A stretch of DNA of 64,000 nucleotides from Candidatus Contendibacter sp. (lineage in GTDB: Bacteria; Pseudomonadota; Gammaproteobacteria; Competibacterales; Competibacteraceae), in assembly GCA_029624675.1 (NCBI GenBank), contig JARSSP010000043.1, forward strand, positions 1 to 64,000. Reading direction: 5' to 3'. The position numbers and the translations under genes were made by a program. Below the pieces are notes generated by a model, which was given only the letters and a program-made list of their open reading frames with translations, was not told the DNA's origin and ran no database searches. This document shows positions 52,479 to 63,092 of the stretch, in pieces (position 1 is the first letter of the stretch; each line of letters begins with the position of its first letter).

Positions 52479-55043
52479 CTAGCGTTTTTCACGCGCCTCA
52501 CCGGCGCGGAGCCCCAGGATCGCGGCCAGCAGCAAGCCTAGTATCGATAGTCCCCAGACGTTCAGCGCCGGGATGGCCAAAGACATGGTAACAGCGAGGG
52601 TGTCGGTGTCGGTGGCGATATTGTCGAGGGGGGTTTCGTCGGTCATGCCGCTGGGCGGGTTGGCGACGACCATGACGGTCAGGTCGCCGGAAGCGCTCGC
52701 GGCCACCTGGGCGGTGACCCGGTAGGTCACGCTGGCCAATTGCGGCAGATCCAACGAGTCGGTAAAGGTGGCGGGGTTACCGACGCTGTCCGTGCAGTTG
52801 TAGGTGGGCGGCGTACCGCCCGCGCAGGTCCAGGTCCAGGAAACGATTTGCGCCGGCCGCGCGGCGGTGACCACCATGCCGTTGGCGTCGATGGGGCCAC
52901 GATTGGCGACGATGACGTCATAATTCAGCGTGGCGCCCAGGGTATAGCTGCCCTGGCCGTCCGTGACGCTGGCGGTCAGGTCGAGTTGCGGCAAGTTATT
53001 GACCCCGAAATCAAGACGGTTCTCGACGGTCGCGCCCTGCGCGTCGTTGGTCGATTGCTGGCTGGCCGCGATCAACGTGATGGCGAAACTCTGGACATAT
53101 CCGCCCAGGCCGAGGAGCCCGTTCGCCTCGGAGCCGTTGTCGTCCGAATCGGTTCGGTTGATATTCGGGTCTGGCGCGGGTTCGTAGGCCAGCGCGGGCA
53201 GTGGGCCGGTGCTGGAGCGGAAGTTGCGCAGGGTACCGCCGGGGTTGAAGTTGATCGCCGGCAGCCGGACGATGTAATTGCCGGCGGGCAGGCCGCTAAA
53301 GGTGTAGAGGCCGCCGCCGCTGGTCGACATGCCGCCCGGAGCATCGTCAGTTGTGCCGAGAACGCCGTCAGGCCCGACGTTGATTTCCGTTGAGCCGTCC
53401 CCTGACCAGAGTTCGACGGTGACACCGTCAATGCCGACTTCAGCGCCATCGAGCAGGCCGCTGTTATCCAGGTCGTTCCAGACCCGGTTGCCGAGGGTCA
53501 TGGTGTAGAAGCCAAAGTCAACGGTCATGTTGGCCTGGGTGTCGGGCTGGCCCTGCTGGTTGCCGGGCAAGGTGGCGTCCAGGTCGGTTTCGCCGGACGG
53601 TTCGGCGGTAAGCGCCGGACCGAGCGTGGCGGTTGAGGAAATCACCGCGCCGTTGAGCGCACCGCTGGTTTGCAGCGTGCCGTTGTCGTCGGAGTCGGTG
53701 TCGCTGTTGGCCAAGGCGGCGGTCATTTCGCTGATCGCGCCGTTCGCCGCGCGGGTGGTGGCTGAAGACCAATAGCCCGCGAGCGTGTTCCCCGCGGTGA
53801 ATTCGACAGACGGTATAGCGACGACGTAATCGCCAGATTGAAGACCGTTGAACAGGTAGTAGCCGCCGTTGGCTGTGGTCTGTGTGGCAAGGACGGTGGT
53901 CAGATCAGAGGCGGCGTACAGGTTGACGGTGACGCCATCGATACCGACTTCCGCGCCGTTGATCGTGCCGCTGTTGTCGGTGTCAAACCAGACGCGATTG
54001 CCCAGCGAGAAGACCGGGGTGAAGCCAAAGTCCATGGTTGGATTGGTCGTGGAACCCGTGTTGTTATCCACCGTATTGGAGGTCTGGGCAGCGCCAGGGG
54101 TGATCGTGACCTTATTCGAGACGATCGTACCGCTGCCGGTGCTGACGCCGTTGTCGTTATCGTCGGTGTTGGTGGTTGGGTTGGTCGTGTCGGCAGGCGC
54201 AAACGTATCGACGCTGCTAAAAGTTCCAACCGGCGATGTCACGCGCACGGTGTAATCGCCCTGGGCCAGGCCGGAGAAGCTATACAGGCCGCCGCCCGCA
54301 GTAGTGGTGGTGGCAAGCTGCGTCGTGCCGTCGGCAGACCAAAGTTCGACGTTGACACCGTTGATGCCGGTTTCGCTGCCGTTGAAGGCACCGTTCTTAT
54401 CGGTGTCGCTCCAGACCAGGTTGCCGAGGCTCATGGTGTAGAAGCCAAAGTCGACGGTCATGTTGGCGCGTTCATCGGGCTGGCCTTGCTGGTTGCCGGG
54501 CAAGGTGGCGTCCAGATCGGTTTCGCCGGTGGGTTCAGTAGCGCCGGTAGGTCCAAGCGTGACGATGGAAGAAATCACCGCGCCGTTGAGCGTACCGGCG
54601 GTTTGGAGCGTGCCGTTGTCGTCGGAGTCGATGTCGCTGTTGGCGAGGGCAGCCGTCGTTTCGCTGACAATGCCCGCGGGACTGATGGTTGTGCCCGAAG
54701 AGCGATAGCCGTTCAGTGCGCCGGTAAAGTTGCTGGCCGCCACCGAGACGACATAATCGCCGGCGCCCAGGCCATCGAACAAGTAGTAGCCGCCGTTGGC
54801 CGTGGTGTCGGTCGCCAAAATTGTGGTTAGATCGCTGGCGGCATACAGGTTGACGGTGACGCCATCGATACCGACTTCCGCGCCGTTGATCGTGCTGCTG
54901 TTGTCGGTGTCGAACCAGACGCGGTTGCCGATGGCGTAGGAAGGAACCTGCCCCGCGGCGGGCAAGGCGCAGGCGAGCGCGAACAAGAAGGCGAGGGGGG
55001 CAAAGAAGCGTGGAAGAAGTCTCTGGGTTGCTTTCACGTTCAT
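52479..55043 (-). CDS. SdrD_B-repeat surface protein with IPTL-CTERM-like anchor
   Basis: 854 residues. A signal peptide (APLAFLFALACALPAAGQ), then four SdrD_B/Cna-B-like domains each opening with LGN-x-VW-D-D (near residues 38, 208, 345 and 520), with ITGVNVELW/GVTVNLY and GGYYLF/GLYSFSGL strands. A DUF11-like domain (about 685-800, TASVTDGQGSYTLGATLNYD) follows. The end IPALNVWGLSILGLLLAAIL plus an arginine-rich tail is of IPTL-CTERM type, so it is probably sorted to the outer surface. Domains 1 and 3 are near-identical at DNA level, indicating recent duplication and possible repeat-number change. Confidence 0.88.
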   Translation of the reverse strand: MNVKATQRLLPRFFAPLAFLFALACALPAAGQVPSYAIGNRVWFDTDNSSTINGAEVGIDGVTVNLYAASDLTTILATDTTANGGYYLFDGLGAGDYVVSVAASNFTGALNGYRSSGTTISPAGIVSETTAALANSDIDSDDNGTLQTAGTLNGAVISSIVTLGPTGATEPTGETDLDATLPGNQQGQPDERANMTVDFGFYTMSLGNLVWSDTDKNGAFNGSETGINGVNVELWSADGTTQLATTTTAGGGLYSFSGLAQGDYTVRVTSPVGTFSSVDTFAPADTTNPTTNTDDNDNGVSTGSGTIVSNKVTITPGAAQTSNTVDNNTGSTTNPTMDFGFTPVFSLGNRVWFDTDNSGTINGAEVGIDGVTVNLYAASDLTTVLATQTTANGGYYLFNGLQSGDYVVAIPSVEFTAGNTLAGYWSSATTRAANGAISEMTAALANSDTDSDDNGTLQTSGALNGAVISSTATLGPALTAEPSGETDLDATLPGNQQGQPDTQANMTVDFGFYTMTLGNRVWNDLDNSGLLDGAEVGIDGVTVELWSGDGSTEINVGPDGVLGTTDDAPGGMSTSGGGLYTFSGLPAGNYIVRLPAINFNPGGTLRNFRSSTGPLPALAYEPAPDPNINRTDSDDNGSEANGLLGLGGYVQSFAITLIAASQQSTNDAQGATVENRLDFGVNNLPQLDLTASVTDGQGSYTLGATLNYDVIVANRGPIDANGMVVTAARPAQIVSWTWTCAGGTPPTYNCTDSVGNPATFTDSLDLPQLASVTYRVTAQVAASASGDLTVMVVANPPSGMTDETPLDNIATDTDTLAVTMSLAIPALNVWGLSILGLLLAAILGLRAGEAREKR

Positions 55044-55121
55044 GGATTTTCAGCTCATCGGTGGCTGTTTGGAGTTGCGGTCGGGGTGGTGGGGGTTCGG
55101 AATGCCCCGCGAAACCGTTTC

Positions 55122-57122
<2,001 letters not shown>

Positions 57123-57212
57123 CGCGCTCTCCGTGGGGTGATTGGGATGATTGGGCGCTGGCCAAGGCCGGCGTGGCTTGCGCGGCTGGTGGGTGTGCCA
57201 TCGCCGGTGAGA

Positions 57213-58820
57213 TCACATTCTGAATAGACCAAAGCGGGTCGGCGCGATGGGCGCGTTGAGGGCGGCCGACAGCGACAGGCCGAGAATGCGCCGACTCTGG
57301 GCCGGATCGACCACCCCGTCATCCCACAGCCGGGCGGTGGCGTAGTACGGATGGCCCTGCTCCTCGTATTGAGCGCGGATCGGGGCTTTGAACGCTTCTT
57401 CCTCGTCCTTGCTCCAGGTTCCGCCGCCGGCCTCGATCCCGTCCCGGCGCACCGTCGCCAGGACGCTGGCCGCCTGTTCGCCACCCATCACCGAAATCCG
57501 GCTGTTGGGCCACATCCACAGAAAGCGCGGCGAATAGGCGCGGCCGCACATGCCGTAGTTGCCGGCGCCGAAGCTGCCGCCAATCAGCAAGGTGATTTTG
57601 GGCACTCCCACCGTGGAGACGGCGGTGACCATCTTGGCTCCGTCCTTGGCGATGCCGCCGTTTTCGTACTTGCGGCCCACCATGAACCCCGTGATGTTTT
57701 GCAGGAACAGCAGCGGAATACCGCGCTGGCCGCACAGCTCGATGAAATGCGCGCCTTTCTGGGCCGATTCGGAGAACAGGATGCCGTTGTTGGCGACGAC
57801 GCCCACCGGGTAGCCGTACAGTTGGGCGAAACCGGTCACTAACGTGCTGCCATAGCGGGTCTTGAATTCGTCGAAGCGCGAGCCATCGACGATTCGGGCG
57901 ATGATTTCCCGCACGTCGTAGGGCTTGCGGGTATCGGTGGGCAGGATGCCGTAAATTTCCTCCGGGTCGTGGATCGGCTCTTCGCCGTCGCCCAAGGCCA
58001 GGTTCACCGGCTTGACGCGGTTGAGGTTGGCCAGAATCCGCCGGGCGATGTAGAGCGCGTGCGCGTCGTTCTCGGCCAAGTGGTCGGCGACCCCGGAGAC
58101 GCGGGTATGCACGTCGCCGCCGCCCAACTCCTCGGCGCTCACCACCTCGCCGGTGGCGGCCTTCACCAGCGGCGGGCCGCCGAGAAAGATGGTGCCCTGG
58201 TTCTTGACGATGACCGTCTCGTCGGACATGGCCGGCACATAGGCGCCGCCGGCGGTGCAGGACCCCATGACCACGGCGATCTGGGCGATGCCCTGGGCCG
58301 ACATCTTGGCCTGGTTGTAGAAGATGCGGCCGAAGTGGTCCCGGTCGGGGAAGACTTCGTCCTGCCGGGGCAGGAAGGCGCCACCCGAATCCACGAGATA
58401 GACGCAGGGCAGCCGGTTTTGCTCGGCGATCTCCTGGGCGCGCAAATGTTTCTTCACCGTCATCGGGTAATAGGTGCCGCCCTTCACCGTGGCGTCGTTG
58501 GCCACGATCATGCACTCACCGCCCTGCACCCGGCCGACGCCGGTGATGATCCCCGCCGCCGGCGCGTCGTTGTCGTACATCCCGTAAGCCGCTAGTTGGC
58601 CGACTTCAAGAAAGGGCGTGCCGGGATCGAGCAGGGCGTTTACCCGCTCCCGCGGCAACAGCTTGCCTCGGGCAAGGTGTTTTTTGCGCGCCGCTTCGCT
58701 GCCGCCCAAGGCGACCTGGGCGACCTTGTCGCGCAAATCGGCGACCAAGGCCCGCATGGCTTCGGCGTTGACCCGAAACTCGGCCGAGCGAGGATCGATC
58801 CGGGATTGGATGACGCTCAT
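57213..58820 (-). CDS. liuB: Methylcrotonyl-CoA carboxylase, carboxyltransferase subunit
   Basis: 535 residues. Crotonase-like carboxyltransferase fold with [58 protein letters not shown] and [20 protein letters not shown], matching the beta subunit of 3-methylcrotonyl-CoA carboxylase (leucine degradation). It needs a biotinylated alpha subunit (LiuD), which is not in the window. One base separates it from the liuA stop. Confidence 0.94.
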   Translation of the reverse strand: MSVIQSRIDPRSAEFRVNAEAMRALVADLRDKVAQVALGGSEAARKKHLARGKLLPRERVNALLDPGTPFLEVGQLAAYGMYDNDAPAAGIITGVGRVQGGECMIVANDATVKGGTYYPMTVKKHLRAQEIAEQNRLPCVYLVDSGGAFLPRQDEVFPDRDHFGRIFYNQAKMSAQGIAQIAVVMGSCTAGGAYVPAMSDETVIVKNQGTIFLGGPPLVKAATGEVVSAEELGGGDVHTRVSGVADHLAENDAHALYIARRILANLNRVKPVNLALGDGEEPIHDPEEIYGILPTDTRKPYDVREIIARIVDGSRFDEFKTRYGSTLVTGFAQLYGYPVGVVANNGILFSESAQKGAHFIELCGQRGIPLLFLQNITGFMVGRKYENGGIAKDGAKMVTAVSTVGVPKITLLIGGSFGAGNYGMCGRAYSPRFLWMWPNSRISVMGGEQAASVLATVRRDGIEAGGGTWSKDEEEAFKAPIRAQYEEQGHPYYATARLWDDGVVDPAQSRRILGLSLSAALNAPIAPTRFGLFRM

Positions 58821-58821
58821 C

Positions 58822-59994
58822 TCAGGCGCTCTCGGCGAACAGTTCCCGGCCGATCAGCATGCGGCGGATTTCCGAGGTGCCGGCGCCGATCTCGTACAGC
58901 TTGGCGTCCCGCCACAGGCGGCCGGCGGGATATTCGTTGATGTAGCCGTTGCCGCCGAGGGCTTGAATCGTCTCCCCCGCCATCCAGGTGGCCTTTTCCG
59001 AGGCGTACAGAATGGCCCCGGCGGCGTCCTTGCGCAGGACGCGGGCATGGTCGGCCCGGTCGCAGGATTGGCCCACGGCGTAGACGTAGGCGCGGCAGGC
59101 CTGCCAGGTGGTGTACATGTCGGCCAGCTTGCCCTGCATGAGCTGGAACTCGCCGATGGGGGTGTCGAACTGCTTGCGGTCGTGGAGGTAAGGAACCACC
59201 ACATCCATGCAGGCGGCCATGATCCCCAGCGGCCCACCGGCCAGCACGGCGCGCTCGTAATCCAAGCCGGACATGAGCACCTTGACGCCGTTACCCACCC
59301 CGCCCAGCACGTTCTCCTCCGGCACTTCGCAGTCGTCGAAGAACAGGGGGTAGGTATTCGAGCCCCGCATCCCCAACTTGTCCAGGTGGGTGCCGTGGCT
59401 GAACCCCTTGAAACCCTTTTCGACGATGAAGGCGGTGATGCCCCGGGGGCCGGCGTTGAGGTCGGTCTTGGCGTAGATCACCAGGGTATCGGCGTCGCCG
59501 CCGTTGGTGATCCACATCTTGCCGCCGTTCAGTACGTAGCGGTCGCCCTTCCGGTCGGCGCGCAGTTTCATCGACACCACGTCGGAACCGGCGTTGGCCT
59601 CGGACATGGCCAGCGCCCCGACCTGCTCCCCGGAAACCAGTCCGGGCAGATACCGGGCTTTCTGCGCGGCGGTGCCGTTGCGATGAATCTGGTTGACGCA
59701 GAGGTTGGAGTTGGCGCCGTAGGATAGTCCGACGGCGGCGGAAGCCCGCGAGATTTCCTCCATGGCGACGATATGGGCCAGGTAGCCCATGTCCACGCCG
59801 CCGTATTCCTCCTTGACGGTCATGCCGAGCAGGCCCAGATCGCCGAATTTTTTCCACAAATCGGCGGGAAATAAATTATCGCGGTCGATTTGGGCGGCTC
59901 GGGGGGCAATTTCCTTGCTGGCGAAGGCGCGCACCGTATCGCGCAGCATGTCGATGGTTTCACCCAGGTTGAAATTCAGGCTATGGAATGACAT
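58822..59994 (-). CDS. liuA: Isovaleryl-CoA dehydrogenase
   Basis: 390 residues, acyl-CoA dehydrogenase family. [60 protein letters not shown] and [20 protein letters not shown] are typical; the catalytic glutamate region [19 protein letters not shown]-type end is present. It oxidises isovaleryl-CoA to 3-methylcrotonyl-CoA, the substrate of the next enzyme. First gene of liuA-liuB-aacS. The 226 bases upstream of it (59995-60221) hold no gene. Confidence 0.95.
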   Translation of the reverse strand: MSFHSLNFNLGETIDMLRDTVRAFASKEIAPRAAQIDRDNLFPADLWKKFGDLGLLGMTVKEEYGGVDMGYLAHIVAMEEISRASAAVGLSYGANSNLCVNQIHRNGTAAQKARYLPGLVSGEQVGALAMSEANAGSDVVSMKLRADRKGDRYVLNGGKMWITNGGDADTLVIYAKTDLNAGPRGITAFIVEKGFKGFSHGTHLDKLGMRGSNTYPLFFDDCEVPEENVLGGVGNGVKVLMSGLDYERAVLAGGPLGIMAACMDVVVPYLHDRKQFDTPIGEFQLMQGKLADMYTTWQACRAYVYAVGQSCDRADHARVLRKDAAGAILYASEKATWMAGETIQALGGNGYINEYPAGRLWRDAKLYEIGAGTSEIRRMLIGRELFAESA

Positions 59995-60221
59995 GTCGTC
60001 TCCTGGTTGACTGAACGCTTTGCTGGCGATAATCCGCCAAAATCGCCCCTACTGTAAATTTTCCTGTAATGGCAAGGTTCGCGGCACGGCCTGGATCGTC
60101 GATCCGCAAGCTAATCCATTGATCCTATTGAGTGATGTACAACATGCCCGGCGTTAGGTACCACTGATTAGTGAACATGTATGGTAATTACCTAAGACGG
60201 ACTGCAGACCGCTGGCAAGGC

Positions 60222-60310
60222 GAATTATCGTGAGGCGGATTAGGGCGACAGCCCGTAATCCGCCTTGTGGGAGACCTATCGGAATCGGCGGGTTACGCTT
60301 TTCTCTACCT
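60222..60310. repeat. Palindromic dispersed repeat R1 (degenerate)
   Basis: First of three related units of about 95 bases that read AATTATCGT, GGCGGATTAGGGCG, CCCGTAATCCGCC, TTGTGGGAGACC and ATCGGCGGGTTACGC. This copy has lost the right-hand CTAATCCGCCCTAC arm. The unit is a gammaproteobacterial intergenic repeat type with hairpin ends. Confidence 0.8.
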
Positions 60311-60327
60311 GTTCCCTTTGGATCGGC

Positions 60328-60428
60328 AAATTATCGTAGGGCGGGATTAGGGCGGCAGCCCGTAATCCACCTTGTGGGAAGCCTGCCGGAATCGGCGGGT
60401 TATGCTTCGCTAATTCGCTCTACCGCCC
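60328..60428. repeat. Palindromic dispersed repeat R2
   Basis: Second copy, same orientation as R1 and R3. Its right edge (TACCGCCC at 60421-60428) supplies the TAG stop of the BrnA-like antitoxin gene on the minus strand (60420-60422). Confidence 0.8.
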
Positions 60429-60662
60429 TGCCGTGCTTGGGTCTTTTGCTAAGCCAGTTGTTTTTTTGGCGATCCTGATCAATGACAGTAATGCTTCGTT
60501 TACCGCCTTTTCAGATGGAAACGCCTTTGCTACTTCAGGTCTGAGAAGAACCAGGTTATGGCCTTCGTTATATGCTTCATAATATTTACCACGAACCCCG
60601 ACACCAAGATCCTCTCTCTTATATTCCGATCTCATTTCATCTTGATTTTTAGCCTTTTTCAT
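60420..60662 (-). CDS. BrnA-like antitoxin
   Basis: 80 residues from ATG 60662, MKKAKNQDEMRSEYKREDLG. The segment YEAYNEGHNLVLLRPEVAKA then FPSEKAVNEALLSLI matches the small antitoxins paired with BrnT toxins. It overlaps the toxin end by 14 bases. The last dozen residues (TGLAKDPSTAGR) and the stop come from the edge of repeat R2, so the natural C-terminus has probably been altered by the repeat. Confidence 0.8.
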   Translation of the reverse strand: MKKAKNQDEMRSEYKREDLGVGVRGKYYEAYNEGHNLVLLRPEVAKAFPSEKAVNEALLSLIRIAKKTTGLAKDPSTAGR

Positions 60663-60921
60663 AAATTTCTCTCTCGTGTTTTTGCATGATTCGAACGCTA
60701 ATGATTCGCATTGATCTTTCTCGTTCGGTATGGGAGACAATGACCAATTTTCCAGTTCTTGTAGCGCCAAATGTCAATAACCTGCGCTCGCCAATGGAAT
60801 GATCCGGATCATCAAAGGTAAGTGCCAATGGATCACCGAAGACCGACGCGGCCTCGCCAAAGGAAACGCCATGCTTTTTCAAGTTGCTCGCGGCTTTTCT
60901 TTTGTCCCATTCGAATTCCAC
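60649..60921 (-). CDS. brnT: BrnT-like ribonuclease toxin
   Basis: 90 residues. MEFEWDKRKAASNLKKHGVS, FGEAASVFGDPLALTFDDPD, RRLLTFGATRTGKLVIVSHT and RIISVRIMQKHEREIYEKG are the blocks of the BrnT family, RelE-fold RNases that slow translation until neutralised. Toxin first, antitoxin second is the usual order. The pair sits next to the cassette array and between two palindromic repeats. Confidence 0.93.
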   Translation of the reverse strand: MEFEWDKRKAASNLKKHGVSFGEAASVFGDPLALTFDDPDHSIGERRLLTFGATRTGKLVIVSHTERERSMRIISVRIMQKHEREIYEKG

Positions 60922-60995
60922 GTCTCACCTTCGTGTCAGTCCGTAGGATGCGACCGTTTACCAGTTCACATTCAGAAAAAGGTATATGGCGTAAC

Positions 60996-61092
60996 AAATT
61001 ATCGTAGGGCGGATTAGGGCGGAAGCCCGTAATCTCCCTTGTGGGAGACCTACCGGAATCGGCGGGTTACGCTGCGCTAATCCGCCCTACCG
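60996..61092. repeat. Palindromic dispersed repeat R3
   Basis: Third and most complete copy, with inverted ends GTAGGGCGGATTAG and CTAATCCGCCCTAC. Its right edge provides the TAG stop (61087-61089) of the cassette gene next to it. R2 and R3 flank the BrnTA pair as direct repeats. Confidence 0.85.
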
Positions 61093-61569
61093 CGCTTGGC
61101 GGCACCGCGGCGACAGGGTCACTTGGAGCGAGTGCCAAGTGACGGGCTTGGCCGACAACCCCGGCCGCCCGGTGGTGATTGAGTTGTCCACCCACACCCG
61201 CCCGTTATCCCAGCGGAGGTGATCGAACTCGGGCATGTCCACCACGTTCGGCGGGCCGAGGTGCCCACGCAGGGCGGCGGACGAACACCGGAACGACCGC
61301 CGCTTTCGCAACGCCTCTGGGGCGTTGTTGTGCACCTGCACCTCAGTAAACCTGCCGTCCTGGTCGGTGACGAAGTTGAACCCCCACACGGCCGTGACCC
61401 CGAGCAGGGTGAATCGCAGCATCGGCCAACCGCCGACGGAGATGGTGAACGCCCCCTCAGGGATCAGGGGATACAGATCCGGCTCACGGATGAGCCAGGG
61501 TACGAACGCGCCTAACTCCGGCACTGGGATGCCGTCGTGGAGCGCAGCCAGTGCTTCGATGCCTACCAC
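61087..61569 (-). CDS. Integron cassette gene 3, hypothetical
   Basis: About 160 residues. The start is probably GTG 61569 (GAGGGG upstream), because the TTG at 61599 lies inside the attC-like site. It contains IREPDLYPLIPEGAFTISVG, LLGVTAVWGFNFVTDQDGRF and HLGPPNVVDMPEFDHLRWDN. No family recognised. The stop codon and last residues (CRQAR) derive from the repeat R3 edge. Third gene after the GTTAGGT core on the minus strand. Confidence 0.55.
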   Translation of the reverse strand: MVGIEALAALHDGIPVPELGAFVPWLIREPDLYPLIPEGAFTISVGGWPMLRFTLLGVTAVWGFNFVTDQDGRFTEVQVHNNAPEALRKRRSFRCSSAALRGHLGPPNVVDMPEFDHLRWDNGRVWVDNSITTGRPGLSAKPVTWHSLQVTLSPRCRQAR

Positions 61570-61587
61570 CGCCGTAACCCCTCTGCC

Positions 61588-61651
61588 GCCGAACGCCAAG
61601 CCTCAGCCGCCGCGCGTTGTTTGCGCGGTCGGCTGGAGGCGATTGTTAGGC
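61588..61651 (-). other. attC-like recombination site between cassettes 2 and 3
   Basis: On the minus strand it begins GCCTAAC (R'') and ends GTTCGGC (R'; consensus GTTRRRY, one mismatch). The interior folds: CAGCCGCCGCGC pairs imperfectly with GCGCGGTCGGCTG around GTTGTTT on the plus strand. Size 64 bases. It starts three bases after the stop of cassette gene 2, as attC sites do. Confidence 0.65.
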
Positions 61652-61654
61652 AAT

Positions 61655-62056
61655 TTACAACCATTGACGTGTTTTGTTTGAAATGCGTGGTGAATTTGGT
61701 ATGCGTGCGCGTTTCTCTGGGTCGTCATATGGGGTTTGGCACACGTCACAATACCAGCCGCGATCAGTTACTTTTAGCGGAGAGAGAATGTCAGATGCTT
61801 TACATTTGGCGCAGTAGCGTAAACCATCCATCTGGTTGATCCAGGTACCTGTTGACTCATCAAACTTTATGGTGCTCTTATGAAAGCTTTCTACCAGGTT
61901 TTCAAGTTTTTTTACCTTTTGTTGCAATTGATCATTGTCAAGTGTAAGCGCATTTACCTTGAGTTCAAGGCCAGAAGACTTACATTTCTCAATAGAAAGC
62001 TCTCGCTCAAGTGCGCGGGCATTGAACAGGCGCTCCAGAATATTCAAAGGGTTCAT
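61655..62056 (-). CDS. Integron cassette gene 2, coiled coil plus zinc ribbon
   Basis: 133 residues, MNPLNILERLFNARALEREL. Residues 20-60 are a coiled coil (SSGLELKVNALTLDNDQLQQ then KVKKLENLVESF). Residues 80-110 hold a zinc ribbon CAKCKASDILSPLKVTDRGWY then CDVC. I have the impression of similar hypothetical proteins in mobile cassettes, but no function is known. It begins 17 bases after the R' core of the attC site at 62074-62136, and AT content is higher than in the chromosome around it. Confidence 0.7.
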   Translation of the reverse strand: MNPLNILERLFNARALERELSIEKCKSSGLELKVNALTLDNDQLQQKVKKLENLVESFHKSTIKFDESTGTWINQMDGLRYCAKCKASDILSPLKVTDRGWYCDVCQTPYDDPEKRARIPNSPRISNKTRQWL

Positions 62057-62073
62057 GTATATTATTTGGTTGA

Positions 62074-62136
62074 GCCTAACGCAAAGCTAACCGGCGCGAG
62101 CGATAGCGAGCGTCACGGTTGAGCGTTGGGTTAGGT
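62074..62136 (-). other. attC recombination site between cassettes 1 and 2
   Basis: Minus strand: R'' ACCTAAC, R' GTTAGGC, both full matches (RYYYAAC, GTTRRRY), 63 bases apart end to end. The arms CCTAACCCAACGCTCAACCG and CGGTTAGCTTTGCGTTAGG fold on each other with a few unpaired bases, and the loop is CTCGCTATCGCTCG. Gene 1 stops 31 bases before it; gene 2 starts 17 bases after. Confidence 0.8.
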
Positions 62137-62167
62137 GCCGGCAGCCATTTGGTTCTGATATTTTTCA

Positions 62168-62590
62168 CTATTCAGCACCATCGCCAATTGAGGGCGTATC
62201 GTCGAAAACTTCAAATTCATCTTTTCGCTTCACCCAAGAACGCACCTTCTTAACGGTGCGATTGTTGTGCTCAACCCACAATATTTCAGCACCATCTGTC
62301 AATTCTTCGTGGATTGCGAGGAGGCTTGTGAGCCCTTCGAAAACCCAATGACCTTTTCGGTTATTTCGTGTGCTGTCTTCAAATTGCGATGTTTGTTGTG
62401 ATGCAAGAGCGATTGCCTTTTCGTATGCGGCTTCACGATCCGGTGCTTGCAAAATGATGGTATTTTCCCAGGCCAGACATCGACTATTTGGAGCTGGATT
62501 AGGTTCGTCGTCCCAGGCAGCTCGCTCAATGTACGAAGCGATCCACCAACCGTATGGTGAGTGATTTCTGTAGGGAATTCCATCCTTCAT
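62168..62590 (-). CDS. Integron cassette gene 1, hypothetical
   Basis: 140 residues from ATG 62590, MKDGIPYRNHSPYGWWIASY. Features: WENTIILQAPDREAAYEKAI, GHWVFEGLTSLLAIHEELTD and VEHNNRTVKKVRSWVKRKDE. This looks like a small DUF4288-type protein (helix-strand, single domain), common in bacterial cassettes. The ATG lies seven bases after the GTTAGGT core, the usual placement of the first cassette. Confidence 0.72.
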   Translation of the reverse strand: MKDGIPYRNHSPYGWWIASYIERAAWDDEPNPAPNSRCLAWENTIILQAPDREAAYEKAIALASQQTSQFEDSTRNNRKGHWVFEGLTSLLAIHEELTDGAEILWVEHNNRTVKKVRSWVKRKDEFEVFDDTPSIGDGAE

Positions 62591-62597
62591 AAGAGGC

Positions 62598-62604
62598 ACC
62601 TAAC
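62598..62604 (-). other. attI-like core, first cassette insertion point
   Basis: GTTAGGT followed by GCC on the minus strand fits the GTTRRRY core. No second folded arm is seen upstream, which favours attI over attC. It separates the first cassette from the decayed intI promoter region, and the homology with copy A at 31.1 kb starts right here. Confidence 0.55.
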
Positions 62605-62662
62605 AAATGATTATGTAGTTTCGACCTATCTGCCACAATCCGCCGTGGTTGACAGGAACCAT

Positions 62663-62694
62663 TTGATTGTACTGGATTTTTCCAGCAGTATAAC
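62663..62694 (+). promoter_or_regulatory. SOS-type promoter upstream of decayed integrase copy B
   Basis: -35 TTGTAC (62667-62672), 16-base spacer, -10 TATAAC (62689-62694). Overlapping is TACTG (62670-62674) and CAGTA (62686-62690) separated by 11 bases, one more than a full LexA box, so this copy has probably lost tight LexA binding. Confidence 0.6.
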
Positions 62695-62726
62695 ATTCAT
62701 CGCCAGCCATCCGACTCCGGAAACCC

Positions 62727-62973
62727 CGCCATGCCCACCGTCCCCAGGAACTCGCCCGTCGCTACGAGGCGCGGTTGGCGCAGCGGAACATCATGGCCAG
62801 GCAACGTCCGCATCCTCACCCGTGGCCACGCCTCCACTTGGACTGCTGTCACAAGTATAGCTCTCGCCAACGGATCGGCGGAGTATGGCCATTGTTCGGG
62901 GACAATTGCCAAAACCGCTGCATTTAGCGGTTCCATGATATTTCGCGGTCCCCGTCCTCGACCAAAGCTCAAC
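62727..62973 (+). pseudogene. Decayed integron-integrase N-terminus, copy B
   Basis: A broken plus-strand frame reads QELARRYEARLAQRNIMARQ, then HPHPWPRLHLDCCHKYSSRQ, then PLFGDNCQNRC and a stop near 62923. This is the N-terminal domain of integron integrases (RYEALL, then HPHYRKWLR-Y-LDFCHKY, then F-DKL-K). The catalytic C-terminal domain is absent. Position and direction, divergent from the cassettes, match a class of chromosomal intI. Confidence 0.65.
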
Positions 62974-63092
62974 AGTCAAAGTGTATGTTATTAATTATAA
63001 TTGAAATTTCTCCAGTGGCATAAGTGTTGCTGCTTCAAGGGACGAATGAACGACCTCTCACCCCATGCAACCCCTATTCTGGAGAACCCCCC

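Noticed and set aside
60001-60221. Possible tRNA or promoter array after liuA
   Set aside because: No cloverleaf or TTC-arm consensus could be found by reading.
60222-61092. Palindromic repeats R1-R3 as attC sites
   Set aside because: They have hairpin ends but the GTTRRRY/RYYYAAC cores are poor (GTTACGC at best), and they occur as a generic dispersed repeat type.
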